Counted from the stretch's first letter, positions 1 to 10,992 are shown. The stretch: DNA of 58,490 bases from Oscillatoriales cyanobacterium (GCA_011390955.1 JAABRM010000046.1:1-58490), one strand, 5' to 3'. The notes: generated from the letters alone by a model not told the origin. Program-made: numbers and translations.

Positions 1-127
1 GAGGCTCTGCCTCGTGTTTCCTAATTACTATATTAAGTCACTTATTTTGCTCGATTTCCTGTCTGCACTTGACTGGAGGCAGAGCCTCCTGACTGGCATT
101 CCCAGGCAGAGCCGGGGAACGAGTCGA
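1..127. repeat. 127-bp dispersed repeat, copy 1
   Basis: This stretch is repeated, apparently without a difference, at 2273-2399, a direct repeat 2,272 bp apart. Internally it holds several GGCAGAGCCT / AGGCTCTGCC inverted motifs that can form stems, a common style of extragenic repeat in filamentous cyanobacteria. It is cut off by the window start, so its true left end is unknown. The two copies bracket three minus-strand ORFs (244-2156). Confidence 0.9.
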
Positions 128-243
128 CATATCACCAGAATTACCAATCTTTAAAACCTAATAACTCAGCTTGGTCAGAATTTTGCCAAAATTTCTGCCT
201 TTCTGCATGACTCATTATTACATTGGTTCCCACGCGGACTTGT

Positions 244-672
244 TCAGCATTCAAAAGGTGTTGCTTTTCCCCATTCTCTTTCTTGTCTTGTGCAGAAAGC
301 GACGGCGTTTTCTCTGTTGAATTTAAAGGCATATCCATCTTCTCCAGGGGCGATCGTCATTGGCCCTACATACTCCATCCCTATTATATCTCTGTAATAG
401 TCGAAAGCTGAATCTAAGGCAATTAACACAACTAGGGGATTACTTCCTAATGCTGAACAATTTCGCAAACCCACTTGAACCCCATACCAGATTAACCATT
501 TGCCAATCGGTGAAATCAGTCGTTTCGCTTGCTGACCTGTACTAATTGGATTAGCTTCTAAATTTTCAACTTCTAAAATTTCTGGTTGCCCAGGATAGGG
601 ATATAAACCATTGTAATTCCTCTGTGTACCTCTGTGTCTCTGTGGTTGATTCATTACACCTCTTGCTTTCAT
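244..672 (-). CDS. hypothetical protein, possibly degraded
   Basis: This is an open frame of 142 codons with no family I recognise. The middle (around residues 50-105, with GKWLIWYGVQVGLRNCSALG and SAFDYYRDIIGMEYVG) looks protein-like. The first ~20 residues are encoded by the boilerplate repeat that reads CTCTGTG on the plus strand (about 609-650), so the natural start may be lost. A second minus-strand frame (338 to 141, ending GFKDW) overlaps the 3' end in another phase and could be the original C-terminus after a frameshift. It may be a decaying gene or a chance frame; I cannot assign a function. Confidence 0.35.
   Translation of the reverse strand: MKARGVMNQPQRHRGTQRNYNGLYPYPGQPEILEVENLEANPISTGQQAKRLISPIGKWLIWYGVQVGLRNCSALGSNPLVVLIALDSAFDYYRDIIGMEYVGPMTIAPGEDGYAFKFNRENAVAFCTRQEREWGKATPFEC
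609..650. repeat. CTCTGTG-type boilerplate repeat
   Basis: A low-complexity segment built on CTCTGTG/TCTGTGG words. Related segments lie at 2418-2455, 20063-20120, 28862-28922 and 29932-29963. In two of them (20066 and 28866) it is preceded by the same GGCACAAAGACCACGAAGAA sequence, making a partly inverted unit. Noncoding filler that recurs next to gene ends. Confidence 0.6.
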
Positions 673-691
673 AGCGGATCGATCCCCCCAA

Positions 692-715
692 CCCCCCTTA
701 AAAAGGGGGGCTTTT
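692..715 (+). terminator. C6/G6 hairpin followed by CTTTT
   Basis: The arms CCCCCCTT and AAGGGGGG are separated by AAA, and a short T run follows on the plus strand. The same hairpin (different loop) is at 32256-32280 and a weaker relative is at 42936-42952, so it is also an interspersed repeat. It could end transcription in either direction. Function is inferred only from shape. Confidence 0.45.
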
Positions 716-726
716 GAGTTATTCGT

Positions 727-791
727 CCGGTGGGCAAACTATCAAAATTTAATAATTTATCCCAAATATTCATAGGATTTGCCCACCCGAC
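727..791. repeat. TGGGCAAA hairpin repeat, copy 1
   Basis: A ~65-bp element with GTGGGCAAA at one end and TTTGCCCAC at the other and an AT-rich interior (ATTTAATAATTTATCCCAAA). Near-identical copies are at 1051-1117 and, truncated, 1135-1192. The shorter version without the interior is at 19994-20020, 28803-28826, 44748-44780 and 47343-47365. The element supplies the last codons and stop codon of the minus-strand gene at 770-994. Confidence 0.8.
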
Positions 792-994
792 ATTTTCTCT
801 TGTTCTAATAGACTCATTAACTTTTGAGCAGCATCACTATAATCATAAGGCGACCACAGACGATAAGCCACTTCATTATCTAATGATTCTAATCCTTTTC
901 TTTTGGCTAATTCAGCAGTTAAAATTTGAATAATTTCCACTTGATCGGCATCGGATAACTGCCGCAGTTGCTCTAACAATTCAGGATTTGACAT
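770..994 (-). CDS. small hypothetical protein (antitoxin-like)
   Basis: A 74-residue, acidic, helix-rich protein beginning MSNPELLEQLRQLSDADQVE. The start is supported by AAGGTG six bases upstream of the ATG. Small proteins of this look are frequent in cyanobacteria, often as the antitoxin-like half of a gene pair, but no toxin-like partner is adjacent and I do not recognise the family. The last residues (about MSGGQIL) and the stop codon come from the TGGGCAAA hairpin repeat, so the original C-terminus has been replaced or extended by repeat insertion. Confidence 0.6.
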   Translation of the reverse strand: MSNPELLEQLRQLSDADQVEIIQILTAELAKRKGLESLDNEVAYRLWSPYDYSDAAQKLMSLLEQEKMSGGQIL

Positions 995-1050
995 AAAATC
1001 ACCTTGAATTCACGTTTCTATTTTACCACGATTGATAGCTTTAGTTATCC

Positions 1051-1192
1051 GTAGGGTGGGCAAATTATCAAAATTTAATAATTTATCCCAAATATTCATA
1101 AGATTTGCCCACCCTACAGAATTTTTAAATTATCCGTAGGGTGGGCAAAACAATCCCTACCCAAAATTTAATAATTTATCCCAAATATCCGG
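1051..1192. repeat. TGGGCAAA hairpin repeats, copies 2 and 3 (third truncated)
   Basis: The second copy (1051-1117) is a full stem element; the third (1135-1192) begins with the same GTAGGGTGGGCAAAA end and carries the AT-rich interior but lacks the closing TTTGCCCAC arm. Three copies lie within 470 bp, which suggests local duplication. Nothing else is visible between the genes at 994 and 1215. Confidence 0.75.
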
Positions 1193-1214
1193 GGAAAAAG
1201 CGATCGCAATCTAA

Positions 1215-2156
1215 TTAATCATTATTACAAAAGCGATCGATTAACTCCTCACGAGATAACTGCATCAACAAGGGAGTAAACTCTGACGGTGGTAAACTCA
1301 GTAACGAGTCAATAATTCCCGCCAAATCTTCATCAACTGTGCCAAAACGGACACGCAACAAATTATCGACAACCAAACGTTCTCCTTGCTGTAGACCTTG
1401 TTGGACTCCTTGTTGGATTCCTTGTTGTAAACCTTGCTGTAAACCCGACAGTTTTGCGGATTCTAACTGTTGATCGAAAAGAGGAGATAAGCGCATAATT
1501 AATTCTCTATCCTCCAAACTACTACTTTGTTTAGATTCTAAATCGGCTTTTAGTCGATTTAACAGAATAAACGCATTGGCGCGAAAAGGATTATCTGGGG
1601 GAAGCTGTTCAATTTCATTAATAGCTTGCGCCTGAACTTTACCCCGCCCTAAAACCCGCAACCAAAGGGTGTCTAAATTCCGGGGTAATTGGTGAATCAC
1701 CACAATTACAGTTCGCAATTGCGGCGGTAGAAAGTAAACCCCCATTGGCCAATATTCTAAATCTAGGGTAGCACCAAATTCTTGCAACAGGTTTTCCGAC
1801 GCCGTTGGAGTAAGAATCCACAATTTCGGTTTCCCTTCTTCCGCAATACTACCCCGGTTGCGGTTAGCTTCTCGCTGCAATTCCCCCCGAATTTCCAATA
1901 ACTTTAACAGACAATCAGAAATTTCATCGGCAGTCACCGGGTTGCGAAATGGTTCAAAAATTGCCGGAGTAGCGATCGCGCGGGCTAAAATTCCCAACGG
2001 GTCTGGGGGCAATGTGAATTCTGATTTAGGCGAAAACCATAAATCAACTTGTCTGACTTCTCCGGCAACCCGACGAGGGGACTGAATAGTTCCGTAGGGA
2101 GTGAGTAATTCTTCTAGATAATCTTTAGCAAATTGGTCATGGATAAAACGAGTCAC
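1215..2156 (-). CDS. Rpn/DUF4351-like putative PD-(D/E)XK nuclease
   Basis: A 313-residue protein of the type annotated in cyanobacteria as Rpn-family or DUF4351-containing protein. The N-terminal third carries a candidate PD-(D/E)XK core (around QVDLWFSPK). Residues ~240-262 form a run of LQQG/IQQG/VQQG repeats, the glutamine-rich linker typical of this family. The C-terminus (residues ~265-310) holds a helical VDNLLRVRFG...LSLPPSEF segment. Such genes are numerous accessory genes in filamentous cyanobacteria and are often called transposase- or nuclease-like. No partner gene is adjacent. Function is from family resemblance; activity is unproven. Confidence 0.65.
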   Translation of the reverse strand: MTRFIHDQFAKDYLEELLTPYGTIQSPRRVAGEVRQVDLWFSPKSEFTLPPDPLGILARAIATPAIFEPFRNPVTADEISDCLLKLLEIRGELQREANRNRGSIAEEGKPKLWILTPTASENLLQEFGATLDLEYWPMGVYFLPPQLRTVIVVIHQLPRNLDTLWLRVLGRGKVQAQAINEIEQLPPDNPFRANAFILLNRLKADLESKQSSSLEDRELIMRLSPLFDQQLESAKLSGLQQGLQQGIQQGVQQGLQQGERLVVDNLLRVRFGTVDEDLAGIIDSLLSLPPSEFTPLLMQLSREELIDRFCNND

Positions 2157-2527
2157 TGGCTGAGATAGATTAAAATAGTAAAATCATCATTAATTCTATC
2201 ATTAATTATGTGTATTTTTGGCCAAAAAAATAATTCCCTCGTTCCCAGGCTCTGCCTGGGAATGCTTATCTAGAGGCTCTGCCTCGTGTTTCCTAATTAC
2301 TATATTAAGTCACTTATTTTGCTCGATTTCCTGTCTGCACTTGACTGGAGGCAGAGCCTCCTGACTGGCATTCCCAGGCAGAGCCGGGGAACGAGTCGAA
2401 GAGATGCTCCCTGTCTATTCCTCTGTGTATCTCTGTGTCTCTGTGGTCGATCGATCTACCTTTCTATATTATATAATATGATAGACACAGAAAAACACCA
2501 AGACCAACCCTAAAAATAAAATAACCC
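2157..2527. other. intergenic region with repeats upstream of hsdR
   Basis: The 371 bases hold a short palindrome (GGCTCTGCC around 2238-2265), the second copy of the 127-bp repeat (2273-2399) and a CTCTGTG boilerplate segment (2418-2455). A TATATTATATAATATG stretch at about 2464-2479 is the only AT-rich promoter-like sequence before hsdR; no convincing -35 box was seen. Confidence 0.5.
2273..2399. repeat. 127-bp dispersed repeat, copy 2
   Basis: Matches positions 1-127 base for base as far as I can compare by eye. Same orientation as copy 1. Confidence 0.9.
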
Positions 2528-5503
2528 ATGATTGACATTTCCGAGAAAAACTTTGAAGCCACCATAGAACAAAGCCTACTAAATAGCGGCTATCAAAAAC
2601 GCCACTCTAAAGACTTTGATAAAACCCATTGCCTCATTCCCCAAGATGTCGTTAACTTCATCCAAACCACCCAACCCCAGGAATGGGATAAATTTAAATC
2701 CCACTATGGGGAAGATGCGGAAACTAAGCTTTGGCAACGCCTTAGCAACCAGATTAAAAATCGCACCACCTTAGAAGTTTTGCGCCAAGGCATAAAAGTC
2801 ACTGGCTGTAAATTTAAACTGGTTTATTTCCAACCTGCCAGCAACCTAAACCCAGAGACGCAAAAACTCTATCAATCTAATATTTTTACGGTGATTCGCC
2901 AACTTTACTACAGCGATAAAAACCCGAAACAAAGCCTCGACCTCACCCTATTTTTAAATGGCTTACCCATCTTTACTGCTGAACTGAAAAACCCCTTAAA
3001 TGGGCAAACCTTTGAAAATGCCATTAAACAATACAAAAACGATCGCAAACCCCACGAAACCCTATTTAAATTTGGGGTTTGCTTATCTCATTTTGCCCTT
3101 GACCCAGAACTGGTCTATATGACCACGGAACTAAAAGGAACTGATACTTATTTTCTCCCTTTTAACCAAGGTCAAGAAGAAGGCGCCGGAAACCCCCCAA
3201 AAAATATCGATGAGTCCGGTTATCCCAGCGAATATCTATGGACAACTATCTGGCAAAAAAATAGTATCCTCGATTTAATCCAAAACTTTATGACTCTGGT
3301 TAAAGAAGAGGCAAGCGACCAGAAAACCGCCAGCAAAAAACTAATTTTTCCCCGCTATCATCAACTGGATACGGTCAGACGCTTGCTGGCAGATGCCAAA
3401 GTTCACGGAACCGGAAACCGTTACCTAATTCAACATAGCGCAGGTAGCGGCAAAAGCAACACGATCGCCTGGTTAGCCCACGGATTTTCTAGCCTCCATG
3501 ATGCTAATAATAACCGCGTATTTGATTCGGTAATTGTGGTAAGCGATCGCCGGGTCATCGATAGACAATTGCAAAATGCGATCGGTCAATTTCAGCAAAC
3601 CACTGGAGTCGTAGAAAACATCGATCGCACCGGAAAACAACTAAAAAATGCCCTAGAGTCCGGCAAAAATATTATTGTCACCACCCTACAAAAATTTGGG
3701 GTTATCGTCGAGCAAATTCAAGCCTTATCCGGCCAAAAATTTGCCGTTATCATCGATGAAGCCCATTCTTCCCAAAGTGGAGAAAGTAGCCAAAACCTCA
3801 AAAGTGTTTTATCCGCTACTACCCTGGAAACCGCAGAAAAAGAGGATAACAGCCCCGAAGACGATACCGAAGATCGGATTACGGAAGAAGCGAAAAAACG
3901 CGGTTTTATCAAAAACCTGAGTTATTTTGCCTTTACCGCTACCCCCAAAAATCAGACCTTAGAACTGTTTGGCAGCCAACAACCGGACGGCAGTTTTGTG
4001 CCATTTAGCCTTTATTCTATGAAACAGGCGATTCAAGAAGGATTTATTCTCGATGTCTTAGCTAATTATACCACATATCAGAGTTATTTTAAACTATTAA
4101 AAACAATTGAATCTGACCCCAAATACGATCGCCAAAAAGCCGCCTCTCTCCTGCGTAACTTTGTGGAACTCCACGAACATACCATTAAACAGAAAATCGC
4201 GACGATAGTCGAACATTTTCACGACCATATTGCCCAGCAACTCAACGGCAAAGCCAAAGCCATGATTGTCACCCGTTCCAGACTCCATGCGGTCAGATAC
4301 AAACTAGCATTAGATGACTATTTACGCGCCAAACAATTGCCCTATCAATCCTTAGTTGCCTTCACCGGAAAAGTCAATGATGGGGCAGAATTTACCGAAA
4401 CCAGCATGAATACTACCTCAGCAGGCAAAAAAATCTCTGAAAGTGCCACCGCTGAAACATTTAAACAAGATAAATATCGCTTTTTAATTGTGGCGAATAA
4501 ATTCCAAACCGGCTTCGATCAACCCCGATTAATGGCCATGTATGTAGATAAAAACTTAGGGGGATTAATTGCGGTGCAAACCCTCTCGCGGCTGAATCGC
4601 ATTTATCCGGGCAAAGAGTCAGTATTTGTCCTGGATTTTGCCAACGAAGCGGATGATATCCAAACAGCTTTTCAACCTTATTACGATCGCACCTTATTAA
4701 CCGAAGCCACCGACCCCAACATATTATACGATCTGCAAATAAAACTAGATAACTACCAGTTTTATCAACCCAGAGAAATAGAACAATTCGCCCAAATTTA
4801 TTTTAACACCCAGGGAAGCCAAGAAAAACTGTATGCGGTACTGACCCCAACGGGCGATCGCTACAAACAAGCCCCCGCAGAAACCCAGCTTAAATTTTAT
4901 CGCCAACTCAAAGAATTTATTAACCTCTATAGTTTTCTCTCCCAACTATTGCCCAGCCCCGACCCAGAATTAGAGAAATTATACCATTTTTCTCGCTATT
5001 TAATCCGTCTATTGCCCGTTGTTAAAACTACCCTACCCTTAGAAGTCCAGAAAAGTATAGAACTGGAATCTTATCGCCTCAAAGAAACCTATCAAGGTCA
5101 AATTGACCTGAAACAAGAAGTTACAGAAAATACCGGCAATATCTACGGGAAAACCCCGAAAATTGCCAAAGAAGAAATTGCCCCTCTCTCCCAAATCATC
5201 CAAGACATTAACCAACAATTTGGCACAAACTTCACGGAAAATGAGCGAGTATTTCTTGAACAAATGGAAACCACCTTAGATCGAACCCTGCAAACCACCA
5301 TCAGCATCAATGACCGAACAAATATTAAATTAGAATTTGATGACCAAGCCAAAGAACTAATCCAAGAGGCGATCGACTCTCATTTTGAGTTATATAAAAA
5401 ATTTAATGATAATCAAGAATTTAGAGCATTTTTACTCGGTGCTTTATTTAACCGCTTCTTGGAACGTGCTAATCTGGGACAAAAGAGAAAGCCGGTTTCT
5501 TGA
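2528..5503 (+). CDS. hsdR: type I restriction endonuclease subunit R (HsdR), orphan
   Basis: The 991-residue protein is a full-length HsdR, the motor and nuclease subunit of type I restriction enzymes. The N-terminal nuclease domain shows D138 and ELK (E152, K154) of the PD-(D/E)XK site. The helicase domains show Walker A HSAGSGKSN near residue 302, IIDEAH near 407 and FTATP near 467. HsdR normally works with HsdM and HsdS, which recognise and methylate the site, but neither is in this window; the upstream neighbour is an unrelated gene on the other strand. The C-terminal residues RKPVS and the stop codon lie in a hairpin repeat (5486-5518), so the natural end may have been altered. Partner genes may be elsewhere, or this may be a relic. 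Confidence 0.93.
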   Translation: MIDISEKNFEATIEQSLLNSGYQKRHSKDFDKTHCLIPQDVVNFIQTTQPQEWDKFKSHYGEDAETKLWQRLSNQIKNRTTLEVLRQGIKVTGCKFKLVYFQPASNLNPETQKLYQSNIFTVIRQLYYSDKNPKQSLDLTLFLNGLPIFTAELKNPLNGQTFENAIKQYKNDRKPHETLFKFGVCLSHFALDPELVYMTTELKGTDTYFLPFNQGQEEGAGNPPKNIDESGYPSEYLWTTIWQKNSILDLIQNFMTLVKEEASDQKTASKKLIFPRYHQLDTVRRLLADAKVHGTGNRYLIQHSAGSGKSNTIAWLAHGFSSLHDANNNRVFDSVIVVSDRRVIDRQLQNAIGQFQQTTGVVENIDRTGKQLKNALESGKNIIVTTLQKFGVIVEQIQALSGQKFAVIIDEAHSSQSGESSQNLKSVLSATTLETAEKEDNSPEDDTEDRITEEAKKRGFIKNLSYFAFTATPKNQTLELFGSQQPDGSFVPFSLYSMKQAIQEGFILDVLANYTTYQSYFKLLKTIESDPKYDRQKAASLLRNFVELHEHTIKQKIATIVEHFHDHIAQQLNGKAKAMIVTRSRLHAVRYKLALDDYLRAKQLPYQSLVAFTGKVNDGAEFTETSMNTTSAGKKISESATAETFKQDKYRFLIVANKFQTGFDQPRLMAMYVDKNLGGLIAVQTLSRLNRIYPGKESVFVLDFANEADDIQTAFQPYYDRTLLTEATDPNILYDLQIKLDNYQFYQPREIEQFAQIYFNTQGSQEKLYAVLTPTGDRYKQAPAETQLKFYRQLKEFINLYSFLSQLLPSPDPELEKLYHFSRYLIRLLPVVKTTLPLEVQKSIELESYRLKETYQGQIDLKQEVTENTGNIYGKTPKIAKEEIAPLSQIIQDINQQFGTNFTENERVFLEQMETTLDRTLQTTISINDRTNIKLEFDDQAKELIQEAIDSHFELYKKFNDNQEFRAFLLGALFNRFLERANLGQKRKPVS

Positions 5504-5518
5504 ACAAACCGGCTTTCT
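5486..5518 (+). terminator. perfect 13-bp hairpin overlapping the hsdR stop codon
   Basis: The arms AGAAAGCCGGTTT and AAACCGGCTTTCT are perfectly complementary, and the TGA stop codon of hsdR sits in the 7-nt loop. It is a sequence variant of the AGAAACCGGGTTTCT family found across the window. It could stop transcription; a T-run does not follow, so this is by shape only. Confidence 0.5.
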
Positions 5519-5571
5519 GGATTTCTAATATAATAGAATGGATGAATAGAATGGATAACCAGTGAGGTCTA

Positions 5572-5907
5572 ATGATGCCACAAATCACCATTGAAATTCC
5601 CGAAAAGCTTGCTGCAAAAATTACTCAAATGGGCGATCGCCTACCAGAATTACTGGCCCTAAGTCTCGATCAGCCCGCATTACCAGCCCACATCTACCGA
5701 TATATTCTAGATTTTCTAGCCAGCAGCCCCACACCAGAACAAATTGCCGCTTTCAGTCCTACCCCCGAAATGCAAGAACGTCTGCGGCTTTTGCTCAACC
5801 GCAGTCACGCTGGGGAACTTACTGATGCCGAACAAAGAGAACTTGATGAGTATGAAAATATCGAACATTTAGTCATTATGCTCAAAGGGAGAATGCGATC
5901 GGCTTAA
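5572..5907 (+). CDS. conserved hypothetical protein, possible antitoxin
   Basis: A 111-residue acidic protein starting MMPQITIEIPEKLAAKITQM. The first part (ITIEIPEKLA) resembles the N-terminal strand of small DNA-binding antitoxins, and the rest is helical with a DAEQRELDEYE motif. GAGG lies shortly before the tandem ATGATG start, so either ATG may be used. In other cyanobacteria such proteins often precede a small nuclease or toxin gene, but none follows here. No firm function. Confidence 0.55.
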   Translation: MMPQITIEIPEKLAAKITQMGDRLPELLALSLDQPALPAHIYRYILDFLASSPTPEQIAAFSPTPEMQERLRLLLNRSHAGELTDAEQRELDEYENIEHLVIMLKGRMRSA

Positions 5908-5924
5908 ACTGCTTCGGAGCTTTC

Positions 5925-5954
5925 TTGACTATCTTGGCACTATTGGTTTATAAT
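5925..5954 (+). promoter_or_regulatory. sigma-70-type promoter for the DGQHR gene
   Basis: TTGACT at 5925-5930 and TATAAT at 5949-5954 are 18 bases apart. Transcription would begin near 5961, right at the TTG codon (5963) that opens the longest frame, which argues that translation begins downstream at ATG 6032. Confidence 0.6.
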
Positions 5955-5962
5955 AAGTTTGT

Positions 5963-7060
5963 TTGTTATCTAGCAATAGATTTTTTGAGTTATTCGATCG
6001 CAATGATAATGTTGCGGAAGTTACTGGAAAAATGAAAATTACTGCATTTAAAATTATCCAAAATCATAGAGAAATGCTCGTATTCTCTGCTTCAGTAAAG
6101 ATGATTTACGAGCATTTTGATGTATCTCGCAGAATTGAAGATAAACAACAAGGATATCAAAGATCGTTTTCTAGTTCAAGAATTAAAAAAATCAAAAATT
6201 ATATCAATCAAGATCGAGGAATTATCCCTAACTCGATTTTAGTCAATCTAGATCGGGAAAAATATTCTTATTCCGAAAAGGATGGCATACTAAGTTTACC
6301 AGACACAGAATCCCTAGGACTAATCATAGATGGTCAACATCGAGTAAAAGGTTGCTATGAAGCCAATCCAGAATTTCAGTTAATGGTTGTGGCAACCCTT
6401 GGTTTAACTGTTAAAGAACAAGCTCAACTTTTTGTGACAATTAATCAAACGCAAAAAGGTGTTCCGGCATCTCTCTATTTGGATTTAATGAACTTATTAG
6501 AAGGAGAAATTGAGGATTTCGATCGAGAATGCGTGAGTGCAGAAAGACGAGCCACAGAAATTGCTATTCGCTTAAATGAATCAGATGAAAGTCCTTTATA
6601 TCAACTAATTAGAAGAACTGGAGATGCTGGTTTGGGAATTTCTTTAAGTGAATTTGTCAATCAAATTAAAGATCATGTAGAACCTAAAACTGGAAAACTG
6701 GCAAATTATGGGTTTGAACAGCAATATAAAATTTTTGAGATTTATTTTCGGGCGATTAAAGCTGTTTTTTTAGCACAATGGGAAGATGCCGAATCCTATA
6801 TGCTCAAAACCGTTGCTTTTGGTGGGATTATGAAAGCATTTTATGAGATTTTTAACTTAGTGATTCAAACATACCAAGTCTTTAATACAGAAAATACCAT
6901 TAAAGTCATCGATCGGATTAAGGATTTTCAATTCGATAAAGATAATTTGCCTAGTGGGGGAGGTTTTAAAGCCCAAGAGAAAGTTGGAGAAATGCTGGTA
7001 AGCCAATTGAAAAATGCCCTTAGAGAATCGAAATCTTTGATGGCCATCATTGGAGATTAA
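5963..7060 (+). CDS. DGQHR-domain protein (DndB-like)
   Basis: The protein carries the diagnostic DGQHR motif (residues 123-127, in GLIIDGQHRVKGCYEANPE) and the following TINQTQKGV segment of the DGQHR/DndB family. DndB is known as a transcriptional repressor in DNA phosphorothioation (dnd) loci; other DGQHR proteins sit in defence islands with unknown roles. The frame opens with TTG at 5963 (365 residues), but the predicted promoter leaves no leader, so ATG at 6032 (342 residues) is likelier. It is followed after five bases by the gene at 7066, so both are probably one transcript. No dndCDE genes are next to it; an Ssp-like phosphorothioation operon lies 39 kb away. Confidence 0.8.
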   Translation: MLSSNRFFELFDRNDNVAEVTGKMKITAFKIIQNHREMLVFSASVKMIYEHFDVSRRIEDKQQGYQRSFSSSRIKKIKNYINQDRGIIPNSILVNLDREKYSYSEKDGILSLPDTESLGLIIDGQHRVKGCYEANPEFQLMVVATLGLTVKEQAQLFVTINQTQKGVPASLYLDLMNLLEGEIEDFDRECVSAERRATEIAIRLNESDESPLYQLIRRTGDAGLGISLSEFVNQIKDHVEPKTGKLANYGFEQQYKIFEIYFRAIKAVFLAQWEDAESYMLKTVAFGGIMKAFYEIFNLVIQTYQVFNTENTIKVIDRIKDFQFDKDNLPSGGGFKAQEKVGEMLVSQLKNALRESKSLMAIIGD

Positions 7061-7065
7061 ACGTC

Positions 7066-7953
7066 GTGACATTAAATTTTGAAGAAATTGCGATCGCTTT
7101 TAGAAATTGTAATGGTGATGCTAAATTTTCTTTTAAAGAATATCTAAAAACATTATACAAATCCAAGGATGATTATGAGCGAGGATTTATTATTTCCGAT
7201 GCCAATAATTATATATTAACTGATATAGAAAAACTGCTATCAAAAGCTATTTTAAATATTTGTGCGACTGACTATTTAATTAAATGCGGATACTTTAGCT
7301 GGGGATTCGTGACTTCATACTATGCAAATTTTTTTTTGATCCAAGGGTTAAATAGAACCCAACTGAGTTTTACTACTTGGGTAGATCGATCTATAGATTG
7401 TTTGTCTCAAAATTATCAGGAAAAAACAATTCAAATCAAAGCTATCGATCGCTCAACCGATGAACACCAAAGACAGTTTAAAAGGTTTTTTGAAAATTTT
7501 AAGCCTTTTAGAACTCGGACAGGAATCGATCGCTATTGGAATATTGGAATTAGACCTTTAGACTTAGGAAATGAACCAGAAATAAGAAATAAAATTAATT
7601 ATGAAATTTCCGCTGATGCTTTTGATGAATTGGATTTAGATATTCAGGAATTTCAAAAAATCATTACAGATAATACTCGGTCTCCTTTTGACAAACCCAA
7701 AGATCGTTCAGAAAGAGATAATTATGCTCGTAAGGATTTACAATTAGCGATCGCCCGGTTAAGAATGTTAACTTATACTTTGAATGTCATCGCGATTAGA
7801 AATTTAGAATATAAAAGTTATTATCAAAGAAATATGACCAAGAGATTGCAAAGCATTGAAGAAAAATATCGTGATTTAAGTGAATGGATTAATCAATATT
7901 TTCATAATTGGCTAACTTTCGATCCAGACTTGGTGGAAAAAGACGAAATTTAG
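7066..7953 (+). CDS. hypothetical protein coupled to the DGQHR gene
   Basis: A 295-residue soluble protein with a GTG start five bases after the stop of the DGQHR gene. It is rich in charged and aromatic residues, with predicted long helices in its last third (residues ~215-280, RKDLQLAIARLRMLTYTLNVIAI). I recognise no catalytic motif. Tight spacing suggests it acts with the DGQHR protein, and the pair looks like a two-gene accessory module between hsdR and the core gene rsgA. It is low in GC compared with rsgA and dnaJ, which fits acquisition. Confidence 0.75.
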   Translation: MTLNFEEIAIAFRNCNGDAKFSFKEYLKTLYKSKDDYERGFIISDANNYILTDIEKLLSKAILNICATDYLIKCGYFSWGFVTSYYANFFLIQGLNRTQLSFTTWVDRSIDCLSQNYQEKTIQIKAIDRSTDEHQRQFKRFFENFKPFRTRTGIDRYWNIGIRPLDLGNEPEIRNKINYEISADAFDELDLDIQEFQKIITDNTRSPFDKPKDRSERDNYARKDLQLAIARLRMLTYTLNVIAIRNLEYKSYYQRNMTKRLQSIEEKYRDLSEWINQYFHNWLTFDPDLVEKDEI

Positions 7954-7986
7954 ACAAATAGACAACTAAAAATATCTTCGGCCTTG

Positions 7987-9107
7987 CTAAATTTCCTCTT
8001 CCCCGTCCAAATCTGCACATAAATCTTGTAACGTTTGATGCTGCAAACGTCGAGACATCCGTCGATATTTCTTAGACTCCAACTTGGGCTCATATTCCTG
8101 ATGACCAGAACCCTTAGTTTTTACCTTCACGCTAGATTCTGTATGACTCTGATTTTGGAGCGACTCTTGATAAGCGATCGCCTCTAACAAAAACTCCCGA
8201 TAATACTCATAACGCTCCCAATCTCCCCGTACCATACAATTAGGCTCATCCTGGTGCAAACAATCACTAAACTGACAGCCACCCTCAGCCAACCGTTGCC
8301 GCACTTCTGGGAACAACTGACCCAACTCCTGGGGCGTAAAATCAATATCCGGCTGATTAAAACCCGGAGTATCCGCCAAAAGTCCCCCATTGGGCAACTC
8401 AAACAACTCCACATGACGAGTCGTATGACGACCCCGCCCTAATTTCCCTGAAACCTTCGCCACCCGCAAATCAACGTTAGGAATCAACAAATTAATTAAA
8501 CTAGATTTCCCCACTCCGGAAGGCCCAGAAATCACCGTCATTTTCCCCGTCAGTTTCCGGTGAACCGCCTCAATATTTAACCGATTTTGCACGCTAATAA
8601 ACAGAGGATCGTAACCCCACTGCTGCAAGCGTTCTTGATAGTTCCCGCGTTCTGCCTCGGAAACCAAATCGCTTTTATTCAAACACAAACAAACCTCTAA
8701 ACCCGTAGATTCCGCTTTAATTAAAAAACGACTCAACTGATGGGGGTCTAGAGTAGGTTCTTCTAAAGCAAAGACCAATAAAATTTGATTGGCATTCGCC
8801 ACTGGGGGACGATCCAATTCACTCTCACGGGGAAAAACCTGACTAATCGCCCCCCGTCCTCCTTCCCAGTCCGGTTGCTCCACCACCACGCGATCGCCCA
8901 CCATCACTTGCTGACCCAGCTTTTTCAGCAGCGATCGCCGGGTACAGAGCAAAGACCGTGGCAAATCCGTCGTTTCTGCCCCAGGCAGCGGATCCAACTG
9001 CACCTGATAATAATTAGCTTGCACCGCCAAAACCGTCCCCGTCGGGGTCAACGAGAGTTGACCCTCATCCGTACCGGGGGAATTTTGCGGCTGTTGCACC
9101 ATCAAAC

Positions 9108-9111
<4 letters not shown>
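7987..9111 (-). CDS. rsgA: ribosome small-subunit-dependent GTPase RsgA
   Basis: RsgA helps late maturation of the 30S subunit and releases on GTP hydrolysis. The protein shows an OB-fold N-terminus, the circularly permuted GTPase order with NKSD before the P-loop GPSGVGKSSLIN, then DTPGF, and the zinc-knuckle C..CLH....C motif (around CQFSDCLHQDEPNC). The start is set at ATG 9111 (MSLMVQQPQ), because it overlaps the stop of the tusA-like gene as ATGA; an in-frame start at 9165 would lie inside that gene. Last gene of a minus-strand run dnaJ, tusA-like, rsgA. C-terminus is a basic tail (KKYRRMSRRLQ). Confidence 0.95.

Positions 9112-10992
<1,881 letters not shown>

Noticed and set aside
141-338. 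Minus-strand 65-codon frame as an independent gene
   Set aside because: It overlaps the end of the frame at 244-672 in another phase and has no clear start; it is treated as a possible frameshifted tail only.
1-2399. The 127-bp direct repeats as ends of a composite transposon
   Set aside because: There is no transposase or terminal inverted repeat between them; they match an extragenic repeat.
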